64,000 nucleotides of DNA. Origin: JAKALD01 sp963817785 (lineage in GTDB: Bacteria; Pseudomonadota; Gammaproteobacteria; Burkholderiales; SG8-39). Positions 18,651 through 26,140 of the stretch are shown piece after piece. The stretch spans positions 124,001 to 188,000 of the forward strand of contig CAWFPL010000004.1 in assembly GCA_963817785.1 (NCBI GenBank), in the 5' to 3' direction. The stretch's first letter is position 1. Each line of letters starts with the position of its first letter. The notes under the pieces were generated by a model, which saw nothing but the letters and a program-made list of their open reading frames with translations, searched no databases and had not been told where the DNA came from. The position numbers and the translations under genes are program-made.

Positions 18651-19478
18651 TCACGCTGCCTGTTCGATCGGTTGGTTGGCGAAGTATGTCATGTCGGGCG
18701 TGTTCCGGCCCAGCGAGGAGTGAGGGCGGCGCGTGTTGTAGAAGACGAAGTAGCTCGCCAGCTTTTGTTTTGCTTCGCTGACGCTCTCGTAGGCATGGAG
18801 ATACACCTGCTCATACTTTACGCTGCGCCACAGCCGCTCGACGAACACATTGTCGAGCCAGCGGCCCTTGCCGTCCATGCTGATGCGGATGCCGTTGGCC
18901 TTGAGCACCCCGGTGAACTCGACGCTGGTGAATTGGCTGCCCTGGTCGGTATTGAAGATCTCCGGTCGGCCGTACTTGGCGATCGCCTCTTCGAGCGCCT
19001 CGACGCAAAAGTCCGTGCTCATGCTGATCGACACGCGATGCGCCAGCACCTTGCGCGTAGCCCAGTCGACGATGGCCACCAGATAGACGAAACCCCGGCG
19101 CATCGGAATGTACGTGATGTCGGTTGCCCAGCATTGATTGGGACGCTCGATGGTGAGCCCCCTCAGCAGGTACGGATAGATCGTGTGCGCCGGGTGGGGC
19201 GAACTGGTATTGCGCCCGCGATACAGGGCATGGATGCCCATCTTGGCCATCAGCGTGCGCACATGTCCTCGGCCGACCCGGTGGCCTTCGAGCCTAAGCA
19301 TATCGCGCAGCATCCGACTGCCGGCGAACGGGAAGTTCAAATGCAGCTCGTCGATGCGTCGCATCAGCGCCAGGTCGGCCTCGGAAGTACTTTGAGGCAG
19401 GTAGTACAGGTTGGAGTGCGAAATCGCCAGCAACTCGGCTTGGCGGCTGATTGGCAGCTCTTGAGTGGCATCGATCAT
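18651..19478 (-). CDS. IS3-family transposase OrfB, copy 2
   Basis: 275 residues, identical to the protein encoded at 6692-7519, with intact DDE residues ([24 protein letters not shown]). The start overlaps the orfA stop by ATGA. As neither copy shows a disabling change, both elements are probably still active. Confidence 0.92.
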   Translation of the reverse strand: MIDATQELPISRQAELLAISHSNLYYLPQSTSEADLALMRRIDELHLNFPFAGSRMLRDMLRLEGHRVGRGHVRTLMAKMGIHALYRGRNTSSPHPAHTIYPYLLRGLTIERPNQCWATDITYIPMRRGFVYLVAIVDWATRKVLAHRVSISMSTDFCVEALEEAIAKYGRPEIFNTDQGSQFTSVEFTGVLKANGIRISMDGKGRWLDNVFVERLWRSVKYEQVYLHAYESVSEAKQKLASYFVFYNTRRPHSSLGRNTPDMTYFANQPIEQAA

Positions 19479-19780
19479 TTCTTTGCGCTCGCATCGTCGA
19501 AGCGACCGAGCGCGCCGGCCAAAAAATCATTTTCCAAGGTCAACTGGCCGATCTTTGCCTGCATGTCTTTCACGCTCGGGCCTGTGTTCTCGCGCTTCTC
19601 CGCCGGCGTCAGAAACACCCCCGTTGCTGCTTCGATCAACTGTGCTCGCCATTGGGCGATCTGGTTGGCATGCAGATCGAACCTCTCGGCCAGTTCAGCC
19701 AAGGTCTTGTCCTCCTTCAAAGCGGCGACGGCCACCTTCGCCTTGAATACCGCCGTATGATTCCTTCTGGGTCGTCTCAT
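19475..19780 (-). CDS. IS3-family OrfA, copy 2
   Basis: 101 residues, identical to the protein encoded at 7516-7821: HTH followed by a leucine-zipper-like segment. Partner of the overlapping orfB. Confidence 0.9.
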   Translation of the reverse strand: MRRPRRNHTAVFKAKVAVAALKEDKTLAELAERFDLHANQIAQWRAQLIEAATGVFLTPAEKRENTGPSVKDMQAKIGQLTLENDFLAGALGRFDDASAKK

Positions 19781-19924
19781 TTCTGCTCTCCGGTTGCGGG
19801 CGCTTCACGCGCCCATAAGAGCAGGTTCTCCACTTATCGGCCAGTCCCATTTCCCCGAGCCACCTCTGATTATCCAGGGGTCACGACATGCCTATGTAAT
19901 ATGCGCTTCTTACAGGACGGGAGA

Positions 19925-20044
19925 ATGTTCGGCGCAATAGGATCGCTTCTTGTCTTTTTCGCTGTCGTCTCCCGGACGGCTTGGGCAGACCAAGTCGTCA
20001 CTAGCGACCGCGTCGAAACTCGCCTGGGGGTCCGTCACTACTAA
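19925..20044 (+). CDS. Short secreted peptide or broken 5' end of a gene
   Basis: 39 codons from ATG 19925, preceded by GGGAG (a further ATG lies at 19901). The sequence is a signal peptide (FGAIGSLLVFFAVVSRTAWA) followed by DQVVTSDRVETRLGVRHY and a stop. The same frame reopens four codons later and continues as the next gene, so a single nonsense change may separate a signal peptide from its former domain. I cannot tell whether it is a real small protein. Confidence 0.3.
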   Translation: MFGAIGSLLVFFAVVSRTAWADQVVTSDRVETRLGVRHY

Positions 20045-20053
20045 CCTAGCCGA

Positions 20054-20698
20054 GTGGACAGGGGCAATGCCACTAATCGTAGCGTCCAACTCAAGGCCGA
20101 AAGAGCCCGGATCGGCGTGCTTGGAATAAAGATTCCCGATTGGGCAGTAATCAGCGCTGGGATTGCAGCGACGGTCCTCATTGCTCGGCCCATCATTGAT
20201 GCGCTCGGCCTCTTTGAGAAAGCTCTGGTTGCGATCAGCAAGATTGTCGCCCGACTTAAGGCGAAATCCAAAGGAATACCTGGTGTTCCGCAGCGCACCC
20301 TCGCTGTAATCCCCGAATCGCGAATTAATGCGTTCTGGTGGTCGATAGGGGCGATCGGCGATAAGCCGATGATGCAAGTAGTCGCGGATTTCTATGTCAC
20401 CAACGGTACGGACCGTCCTATTCAGCTTGCGGGCGCTCTACTGACAATTAATCGCTGGCTTTTCTCGCGTCGTACCGAAAGAGGCGACACGATGGTGAAG
20501 GACTTGAGGTCGGTTTATTCAGGGAACTATCCGATTCCGCCTCACAGAATGACGAAGGTGCGTGCCGACTTTCATTTTCTGCGTCCCTTCACTAAACCAA
20601 GGAGAGCATTTAACTCGCGCGTGGCGCTCATAGATCAATACGGAAACGAGCATTGGGTCTACGTGAAGTTCAAGCACATAGACGCGATGCTGGAGTAA
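20054..20698 (+). CDS. Uncharacterised membrane-anchored protein
   Basis: 214 residues from GTG 20054; no good ribosome binding site, so the start is uncertain. One hydrophobic segment (WAVISAGIAATVLIARPII) sits near residue 30. The rest looks like a compact beta-containing domain (MMQVVADFYVTNGTDRPIQL, HRMTKVRADFHFLRPF), ending HWVYVKFKHI. No family recognised. A 107-residue gene follows 27 bp downstream on the same strand. GC content is lower than in the plasmid backbone, as in the rest of this island. Confidence 0.5.
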   Translation: MDRGNATNRSVQLKAERARIGVLGIKIPDWAVISAGIAATVLIARPIIDALGLFEKALVAISKIVARLKAKSKGIPGVPQRTLAVIPESRINAFWWSIGAIGDKPMMQVVADFYVTNGTDRPIQLAGALLTINRWLFSRRTERGDTMVKDLRSVYSGNYPIPPHRMTKVRADFHFLRPFTKPRRAFNSRVALIDQYGNEHWVYVKFKHIDAMLE

Positions 20699-20725
20699 GC
20701 CAAGATTAGTTCACGGAGCCATTCA

Positions 20726-21049
20726 ATGGCAGAAATCGAGGACTCAAACCGTCCGCAGCGGGAGTTTCAGGAAGGTCTTCAGAACATAAGTGGTGCCTTG
20801 GTTGACGCGGCAGCCTCGGCAGGCTTGACTGCGCTCCCAAACGATATCCGGTACGAACCTCCGTGGGAGCGCGGGCGCCCGATACCCTCTACATTAAGAA
20901 TGGTGCTAACGCCGCCCGGCGCACCAGCAACGCTTGTAACTCTCTCGAGAGAACAAATCGAAGATTGCTGGAATGGATTAGACCGCCCGGAAGTACGGCA
21001 GATCATGCGGGAAGTGACGGACCGATATAGGAGGATGCAGAGAAAATGA
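20726..21049 (+). CDS. Uncharacterised small protein
   Basis: 107 residues from ATG 20726 with ACGGAG upstream. Mostly charged and helical, with no membrane segment or cysteine cluster; it ends basic (DRYRRMQRK). It follows the membrane-anchored gene at 20054 and may form a pair with it. No family recognised. Confidence 0.45.
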   Translation: MAEIEDSNRPQREFQEGLQNISGALVDAAASAGLTALPNDIRYEPPWERGRPIPSTLRMVLTPPGAPATLVTLSREQIEDCWNGLDRPEVRQIMREVTDRYRRMQRK

Positions 21050-21623
21050 CGTTAGTCTGCTTGGCTCGGATAGAGCCGATCGGGCGATAGGAAATCGGTC
21101 GTTCAGAGTAATGGCGCTGAAGAACGGCCGGTAAGCGGTCCGTTGCAGACGTTGCGGGCCACAAAGTCATACGGCAGCAACGGCCGATGAGCGGACTTCT
21201 GCCTTTCTTTAGGATTGTTCGACGCCTGCCCTCACGCGCAGGCGTGCGATGATTCGGCGACGCCAGTGGGCAGGCGGCGGACAATCCAGAAGGTGAGCGG
21301 CGACTCGCCCCGTCTTAGCTGGGAACCGCACACGGTCGCTGGCTGACAGTCCCGAGCCGACCAGGGCCGGTCGTTCGTGGGAGGTCGAAGCACGGTCGAG
21401 TCACCGAAGCAGTTCGAGCCCACTTCGGCTCCCCGACGAGGGCAAAAGTGGTCACTCTTGGGTGCTAAGGGTTGAGATAGCTAGGGCCGGCGGTCGACCA
21501 TAGTTGCTTTGTCCTGCACCGCTAGTGCATCAAGCGTAGCCTGGAATAGGTCATGCTGCGTCCTTAGTTAGTACCGTCGATAGGCCAAGGAGGTGATCAA
21601 AGTGGAATCTCTTGTGTCCGGTA
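21050..21623. other. 574-bp region of degenerate repeats, no gene
   Basis: No coding frame of note. It holds GGTCGTTC/GCGGACTTCTG-type repeat relics (21095-21205), including the reverse complement of a 15-base segment at 5619-5633, an 11-base palindrome-like CACGCGCAGGCGTG at about 21234-21247, and the 100-bp dispersed repeat at 21335-21434. Confidence 0.5.
21335..21434 (+). repeat. 100-bp dispersed repeat, copy A
   Basis: Matches 32686-32785 at 90 of 100 positions with no gaps; eight of the ten differences are transitions. It includes a small hairpin GAGCC(CACTTC)GGCTC near its right end, unchanged in both copies. Both copies lie in intergenic DNA on the same strand. No coding potential. 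Confidence 0.8.
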
Positions 21624-22622
21624 TCAATGCATTGCTACCTGTTGAATAGAATCTCTTCGTCCTACGAACAGCCCCCCTGTTGGGTCAAATGCGAGTGAGA
21701 AGACACTCGAAACCAGACCTTCGCTAGTAGCCTTATCGGTTGTAGTCTCAGTAATAACGTCGCCTGTCACCGCGTTCCAGACCGTCACCGCGTACAACGC
21801 TTGAGTAATTACGAAGCGACGTACCTCCTTTAACACGCTAGCTGCCAAATAGCTGCCGTCTGGCGACAACGCGATATGCGAGGGGCACCACAAATAACCC
21901 CTACTTCCCAGAATGAATGGTATGCGGGTGCCGTTCCGGGCATCTAGCGCGTCGATTCGGTTATGGTAATCATCCTTGCCGTTGACGGCGACCAATAGCT
22001 TTTGGTCAGAGCGCCTAAATCCGATTATGTGGTTGCACTCGAATACCCCAGATTCGGTGTCCAGTGCCAGGGAGAGGACCCTGCGACCTGCATTAAGGTC
22101 GGTGATATTAATAGCTTCATCCAAGTAGGTGTATGCAAGAGCATCCGAGCCAGGGAAGAAAACGCATGAGGGACGAGATGAGTAAAAGCGTTTTCTGGGA
22201 GTTTCGAGATGGATTGCTTGGCCCGTTGCGATCCGTATTACACAAACCAAACCGTCCTCGCGGACCATCGCCAGCTGTGCACTGTCCGGCGAGAATTTCA
22301 AACAGCATAATGCTACCGACTCGTGGTCATGCGGGAATTCAACACGGCAAACTTGTTCGTGTCTAGTTATGTCCCAGATGTGAACATATTGCAGGTGGGT
22401 CTTGCCGAAGAAGCCTTCCGGCTGTTCGTAGTCCTTGCAGGCCAAGAGTCGGCCATCGGGCGAATATGCGCAATCGAGGGCGCTTGGTGCGTCGAGCTTG
22501 AATATGATATTTCCTTGTGTATAGTCGCAAACAGTAACTCCTATTTTGTCGTGAATCGCTAAGCGAGTGCCGCTGCTTGAAAAGGCCATCCACGTCACTT
22601 CGCCAGCCACGGGAATTCGCAT
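21624..22622 (-). CDS. WD40-type beta-propeller protein
   Basis: 332 residues from ATG 22622 with GAGGG upstream. Repeating blade signatures are visible: VTWMAFSSSGTRLAIHD, LDCAYSPDGRLLACKD, CCLKFSPDSAQLAMV, HIALSPDGSYLAAS and FSLAFDPTGGLFV, with WD-like ends such as VHIWDI and VTVWNA. About six to seven blades suggest one propeller. No signal peptide, enzyme domain or NTPase is fused, unlike many defence WD40 proteins. It is the last gene of a leftward run starting at 24116 and is probably a protein-protein interaction scaffold. Partner unknown. Confidence 0.7.
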   Translation of the reverse strand: MRIPVAGEVTWMAFSSSGTRLAIHDKIGVTVCDYTQGNIIFKLDAPSALDCAYSPDGRLLACKDYEQPEGFFGKTHLQYVHIWDITRHEQVCRVEFPHDHESVALCCLKFSPDSAQLAMVREDGLVCVIRIATGQAIHLETPRKRFYSSRPSCVFFPGSDALAYTYLDEAINITDLNAGRRVLSLALDTESGVFECNHIIGFRRSDQKLLVAVNGKDDYHNRIDALDARNGTRIPFILGSRGYLWCPSHIALSPDGSYLAASVLKEVRRFVITQALYAVTVWNAVTGDVITETTTDKATSEGLVSSVFSLAFDPTGGLFVGRRDSIQQVAMH

Positions 22623-22678
22623 TTGCCCTCAGCCGCCTTTGAGTGTAAAGCGCCCGAAAAAGATGTGGCTTATTTCGT

Positions 22679-22849
22679 TTACCACTTGCGAAGCTTGCCC
22701 ATGACGAAGGCGCCTCCGATAGTTAATATGGTCGTCCATATTATACGTTCCGTTAAACTCGGTGCACGGCCCTTCACATTTCTGAAGAGAATATCCGCAA
22801 TGATGTAGCCTATGCCGCAAACAAGGAATGCAACTATGAGATCCTTCAA
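22679..22849 (-). CDS. Small two-span membrane protein
   Basis: 56 residues from TTG 22849, with AAAGGGG about ten bases upstream and an in-frame stop shortly before it. The sequence begins LKDLIVAFLVCGIGYIIADI (first membrane helix), has a short basic loop (FRNVKGRAPS) and a second helix (IIWTTILTIGGAFVMG), ending KLRKW. The amphipathic charge pattern and clean ribosome binding site make it credible despite its size. It lies 56 bp upstream of the WD40 gene on the same strand, so they are probably co-transcribed. No family recognised. Confidence 0.55.
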   Translation of the reverse strand: MKDLIVAFLVCGIGYIIADILFRNVKGRAPSLTERIIWTTILTIGGAFVMGKLRKW

Positions 22850-22978
22850 GTTGCGCGCCCCTTTGTTCGGTTAATGGCTAGGCAATTTGCGGCAGGCAAC
22901 TCGGGCAGAGTTGGCCACAGCAGGTCTTCCAAAGTGGGTCGAAGGTTGGAACCGATTGTAGGTAGCTGCTTAGGCATC

Positions 22979-23311
22979 TTAAGTGTTTCCGGCTGGCGTC
23001 TCGAGTTCTGACCTCATCAGATGATAGAGTTTCCAAACGCGGGTGGCGATCTTTGCGGCTGTGACGTTGCGGGTGCGGTGATAGGTTGCTTCGACGCGGG
23101 AGCGGTGCGGACGTGCCGCTGGATATCGCGTGAGCATCTGGTGAATCCACTGCATGTCCTCGCGGCAAGACGGAGATAGCCCGCGTGGATCCACAGCGAA
23201 TAGATGAACCGAAGCGACACGCACGCGCTCGCGCGCATCGTGCATATTAGTGATTAGGACTTCTACGGCTTGCGAAACGCGTCCAAAAGCGTAAACAAGG
23301 CTATTTGACAT
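22979..23311 (-). CDS. Uncharacterised basic helical protein
   Basis: 110 residues from ATG 23311 (MSNSLVYAFGRVSQAV). The frame stays open further upstream, but the sequence there overlaps the next gene and has no coding character. Rich in Arg and His, with ARERVRVASVHLF and a C-terminal VTAAKIATRVWKLYHLMRSEL helix. No motif or membrane segment. Part of the same leftward run. Confidence 0.45.
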   Translation of the reverse strand: MSNSLVYAFGRVSQAVEVLITNMHDARERVRVASVHLFAVDPRGLSPSCREDMQWIHQMLTRYPAARPHRSRVEATYHRTRNVTAAKIATRVWKLYHLMRSELETPAGNT

Positions 23312-23360
23312 TCTGGTGCGTGGCGGCGCGGTGGAGCTATCAGGGGGGAGGGTTAGGGAT

Positions 23361-23573
23361 CTACATTGTTTCTCGCGCGCCCCGAAGCATGCCCCAGCAC
23401 ATAGACATATCGAGATAACTCTTCTCACCTCTAAGTGCTCGGCCAGCCAGCACGCGCTCCGCCGCCGCACGTTGCGCTAACAATTCGGTTCCGTTAGCCC
23501 GAGCATGTGAGCTGTAAAGAAATATGATTGACAGGATTAGTAATAGCGAAAGCGATCTTGGCTTAGCCATCAT
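23361..23573 (-). CDS. Small secreted protein
   Basis: 70 residues from ATG 23573 (an adjacent ATG is at 23570). A classical signal peptide (SLSLLLILSIIFLYSSHARA) with a probable cleavage after ARA leaves a mature part of about 45 residues with a single cysteine (DMSMCWGML). Its start overlaps the stop of the Cys-rich gene upstream by four bases, indicating coupling. Function unknown. Confidence 0.5.
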   Translation of the reverse strand: MMAKPRSLSLLLILSIIFLYSSHARANGTELLAQRAAAERVLAGRALRGEKSYLDMSMCWGMLRGARETM

Positions 23574-23779
23574 TGGGATCTGTCCCAAACGGCGCGCGCT
23601 TCTTCTGCGCAGGAATTCCATGCATGTAAGCAGCGATTGCATTTGCATTGATAAATCCCTTGTCGCAGCTTCGCGACCACTTGTACATTTCTGCAACTAT
23701 CCGGAGAGATCTTGTAACGGGCGATACTTTCACGGGACTCGTTGCGACATTTTCTGCAATATAGACGGGTATGCGTCAT
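23570..23779 (-). CDS. Small Cys-rich, probable zinc-binding protein
   Basis: 69 residues from ATG 23779, four bases after the upstream stop and preceded by AGCAGAAG. Two cysteine knuckles are visible: LYCRKCRNE (CxxC) and YQCKCNRCLHAWNSC, the arrangement of a zinc ribbon. Lys/Arg-rich between them. Overlaps the secreted-protein start downstream. No family recognised; nucleic acid or protein binding is possible. Confidence 0.45.
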   Translation of the reverse strand: MTHTRLYCRKCRNESRESIARYKISPDSCRNVQVVAKLRQGIYQCKCNRCLHAWNSCAEEARAVWDRSQ

Positions 23780-23783
23780 GGGT

Positions 23784-24116
23784 TCAGGTCTTCTGCTCCA
23801 TGGTTACGTCAAATTTAAGACCTTCGATGGTCCCTAGTACTAGTTGCTTGCCATACTCGTAGCCATTACTTCTCGCTTCTTCCTCCGTTGCACCGTATTG
23901 AGGGAAACCATGAAATGATTGCGCCTTGGGCGGCTCGCTATTGCTTATTCTGTAAATCGTGACCCTCGCCTCCCATTCGCCTGCATGCGGCTCCGGTTGA
24001 TTTTTCGGGATCAAGTCCGCTGGCGCCACAATCGTGAACTTATACTGACCTTGGTCGATGGATATCGATGTGGAATCCTCAGTTTTTTCCACTGCACGTC
24101 TCCTTGTTTCAGCCAT
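23784..24116 (-). CDS. Uncharacterised small protein heading a leftward operon
   Basis: 110 residues from ATG 24116. Beta-rich and soluble, with SISIDQGQYKFTIVAPADLIPK and a C-terminal ATEEEARSNGYEYGKQLV helix. No motif recognised. It is the first gene of a leftward run reaching 21624 with short spacings or overlaps. A 36-bp repeat with an inverted repeat lies 10 bp upstream (24126-24161) and may act as its operator or as an attachment site. Confidence 0.45.
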   Translation of the reverse strand: MAETRRRAVEKTEDSTSISIDQGQYKFTIVAPADLIPKNQPEPHAGEWEARVTIYRISNSEPPKAQSFHGFPQYGATEEEARSNGYEYGKQLVLGTIEGLKFDVTMEQKT

Positions 24117-24125
24117 CCTGTCAGG

Positions 24126-24161
24126 CCCCGTTGGGGTAACACGGGGGGCTACGGATACATT
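24126..24161 (+). repeat. 36-bp direct repeat with internal dyad, copy A
   Basis: Matches 35025-35060 at 31 of 36 positions in the same orientation; the last 26 bp (GTAACACGGGGG..CTACGGATACATT) differ at one base. A dyad CCCCGT...ACGGGG is kept in both. Each copy stands directly upstream of a leftward gene and just before a Rep-containing module. Candidate recombination site or operator. Confidence 0.7.
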
Positions 24162-24164
24162 CTA

Positions 24165-24258
24165 CGGCGGCCCTTGATCTGAGGGTAGGCGCCTGTGTTA
24201 GCGGCAAGGTCGCAAGCGGCCAACACAGGCGCCCGGTCCCCACAGTCAAGGGCCGCCG
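24165..24258. repeat. 94-bp long inverted repeat
   Basis: Outer arms of 13 bp (24165-24177 and 24246-24258, CGGCGGCCCTTGA and its complement) and inner arms of 11 bp (24189-24199 and 24222-24232, GCGCCTGTGTT and its complement) are perfect, separated by unpaired 11- and 13-base segments and a 22-base loop. Lies between two divergent genes. Could form a cruciform or RNA hairpin. It lacks integron attC core sites. Confidence 0.75.
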
Positions 24259-24295
24259 GGACTTTCGAGGCTAGGTGGTGTAGTGGGAGGGTCAG

Positions 24296-25003
24296 ATGGG
24301 CGAACGTAACGGCGAAACGGAAAAGGGCACATCCGCCGGCGAACCAATCCGCCCAGATTATGAGCGGTGGGCAAAGGAAAGCGGCTGGACTGCAGCGCAG
24401 GCTGCTTCTCTCCTGAGCGACACCGAACCCACAGCGAACGTCACTTCCCACGAGCGTGAGACGCCACAGCAGCAGGAGCACATCAGACTGCTGATCGAGA
24501 AGGACTCGGGCAAATCCCTTACGTGGCTCCCACTAAACACGGCCTTCCCTCTATTTGCTCCCTACGACGTACTCAGGTGGGCGGACGATCACTTGTTGCG
24601 CGTGCCCGATTTGCTGCGGGCCGCTGTCATCAGGAGCTGGCCCTCCCCATTCCGGGCTGGCCAATTTCTCTCGGCGATCGACACACTGAAGGGCGAGATC
24701 AAGCGCTTGGAGTCCGAATTGGCCAAGACACGTAATGAAATGACACCGCCTTACTTGCGTCGAGATCACGCTCATTATGCGATCGAACTGGCCGCAGCCG
24801 TCAGGACTTGGATCGCCATATCTGGAAGTGGAGAATTCGACGGAAAGCATGCCGCGAAGCCGCTGCTCGAATCATGGCTAAATGAGCATGGAAAAGAACT
24901 TACCGAGACGCGCACAGGCCTGTCCAACGCTGCCGTTCGACGAATCGCAGTCGTCGCGAATCCTCGCAAGAGCGGCGGCGCGCCGAGAAGAAAACCTCAG
25001 TAG
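24296..25003 (+). CDS. Uncharacterised protein of the first Rep module
   Basis: 235 residues from ATG 24296 with GGGAGGG upstream. Soluble and hydrophilic. It has a central coiled-coil-like helix (LKGEIKRLESELAKTRNEM) and a C-terminal segment LLESWLNEHGKELTETRTGLSNAAVRRIAVVANPRKSGGAP. I associate similar endings with small proteins near integrases in proteobacteria, but this is an impression, not a match. It precedes the zinc-finger and Rep genes on the same strand. Confidence 0.5.
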   Translation: MGERNGETEKGTSAGEPIRPDYERWAKESGWTAAQAASLLSDTEPTANVTSHERETPQQQEHIRLLIEKDSGKSLTWLPLNTAFPLFAPYDVLRWADDHLLRVPDLLRAAVIRSWPSPFRAGQFLSAIDTLKGEIKRLESELAKTRNEMTPPYLRRDHAHYAIELAAAVRTWIAISGSGEFDGKHAAKPLLESWLNEHGKELTETRTGLSNAAVRRIAVVANPRKSGGAPRRKPQ

Positions 25004-25243
25004 CGGATAAGTCAGCAAGCGCGCGGGTTTAAGAAACCCCGCTACCCGTTTTCTGCCGAAGCGAATAACGGTTGCTTCTATTCAGCCGTTTTCCGACAGG
25101 TGCATGATTCCGCCCGCACCGCAGCTACCCGCACTGAGTCGGGACAACTGAAGGCGGTGCGCCGTGGGGGGGCCCACAGGGCCTCGCCCCGGCGGCTTTC
25201 TCGAAACGGAAAGGCGTCAACTGCAACGTCGAGGGCATGGGTC

Positions 25244-26140
25244 ATGGCGGTATGCCGCTTCTGCGGACAGGAATTTGGTAGCAAGCAGGCGGTGCGGGCG
25301 CACCTCAAGGCATGCGCTGCCTATCTAGGCAGATTCACTAGGCAGGGGGCGTTGCCTGAGGCAGCCGGGGCTCTGCCTACGCAGTCCGTGGCCAGCGCGT
25401 CCTTTGATCTGCCAGCCGAGGACTTCGACCCCGTGACCAAGATGCGCCAGCAGGTGTCGGCGGAGAAGCTGCGCCTCACGCTGCGGGAGATCCGCCAAGC
25501 GCACGGGGAGCTGGACGCCCAGGAGCAGGCGAGCCGTCGCGCCGCGGCCGAGCAGCAGGCCCGCGAGGCCGCGGCCCAGGCCGCCCCCGAGCGCGAGCGC
25601 GAGACCGCCCGGGCGCACGCTGCCCTGGAGGCGCAATCGCGCCACCGGGCCGAAGAAGCCAAGGAACAGCAGAAGGCGCGGCGCCGCCAGGCCATCCAGG
25701 ACACCAAGCAGGCCGTCGTGGAGCGTTGGCCCGCCAGTTCCCTCCTCACTACCGAGCTGAAGGCGCAGATCCTCCAGGCGATCGAGCAGGCGCTTGCTTC
25801 ATTGCCTGTCGGAGAGCTGCCCCAGGCGGAGCTGGTACAGATCGCCGAAGGGGTCCGGGATCGGCTCCACGGGGAAGCGCTCGCCCGTCAGAGCGCGTTG
25901 GCGGCCCACACGCAGCGACAGCAGGCGCTACGGCGTTACGGCCTGGAGTACGCCGAGCGGGAGCTGGAGGCGATCGAGGACCTGGACTTATCCGAGCGCT
26001 GGCGCATTGAATCGGTGGTGACCGAGGAGCTCAAGGCGCTCACCGGGGATGAATCGCACACCGAGGTGCGGGCGTGGGTGGATGACATTCTGGACGAGGA
26101 AGGGATCGGCCTTGAAGACGACGAGGACGACACCGAGTAA
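25244..26140 (+). CDS. C2H2-like zinc-finger coiled-coil protein upstream of Rep
   Basis: 298 residues from ATG 25244, chosen for the GAGGG nine bases upstream; the frame is open earlier. The N-terminus is a single zinc finger (CRFCGQEFGSKQAVRAHLKAC: C-x2-C...H-x3-C). A long Ala/Glu/Gln/Arg coiled coil follows (about 80-160), then a helical domain and an acidic tail (GLEDDEDDTE). Its 3' end overlaps the Rep start (TTG 26112) by 29 bases, so translation is probably coupled. A DNA-binding accessory for replication or transfer is plausible. No family assigned. Confidence 0.6.
   Translation: MAVCRFCGQEFGSKQAVRAHLKACAAYLGRFTRQGALPEAAGALPTQSVASASFDLPAEDFDPVTKMRQQVSAEKLRLTLREIRQAHGELDAQEQASRRAAAEQQAREAAAQAAPERERETARAHAALEAQSRHRAEEAKEQQKARRRQAIQDTKQAVVERWPASSLLTTELKAQILQAIEQALASLPVGELPQAELVQIAEGVRDRLHGEALARQSALAAHTQRQQALRRYGLEYAERELEAIEDLDLSERWRIESVVTEELKALTGDESHTEVRAWVDDILDEEGIGLEDDEDDTE

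Larger units (their letters stand above)
18516..19867 (-). mobile_element. IS3-family insertion sequence, copy 2
   Basis: 1352 bp, identical in length, ends and encoded proteins to copy 1 and in the same orientation. Its target duplication is GAT (18513-18515 and 19868-19870). It inserted between the ParB-like gene and the unknown genes at 19.9-21.0 kb, about 180 bp upstream of the ParB-like start, so it may affect that operon's promoter. Confidence 0.9.

Noticed and set aside
6557..19867. A composite transposon made by the two identical IS3 copies
   Set aside because: Each copy has its own 3-bp duplication (GCC and GAT). A segment moved by both would show one matching pair at the outer ends only.
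24165..24258. Integron attC site
   Set aside because: Large hairpin, but no RYYYAAC/GTTRRRY core sites, no integrase and no cassette array.
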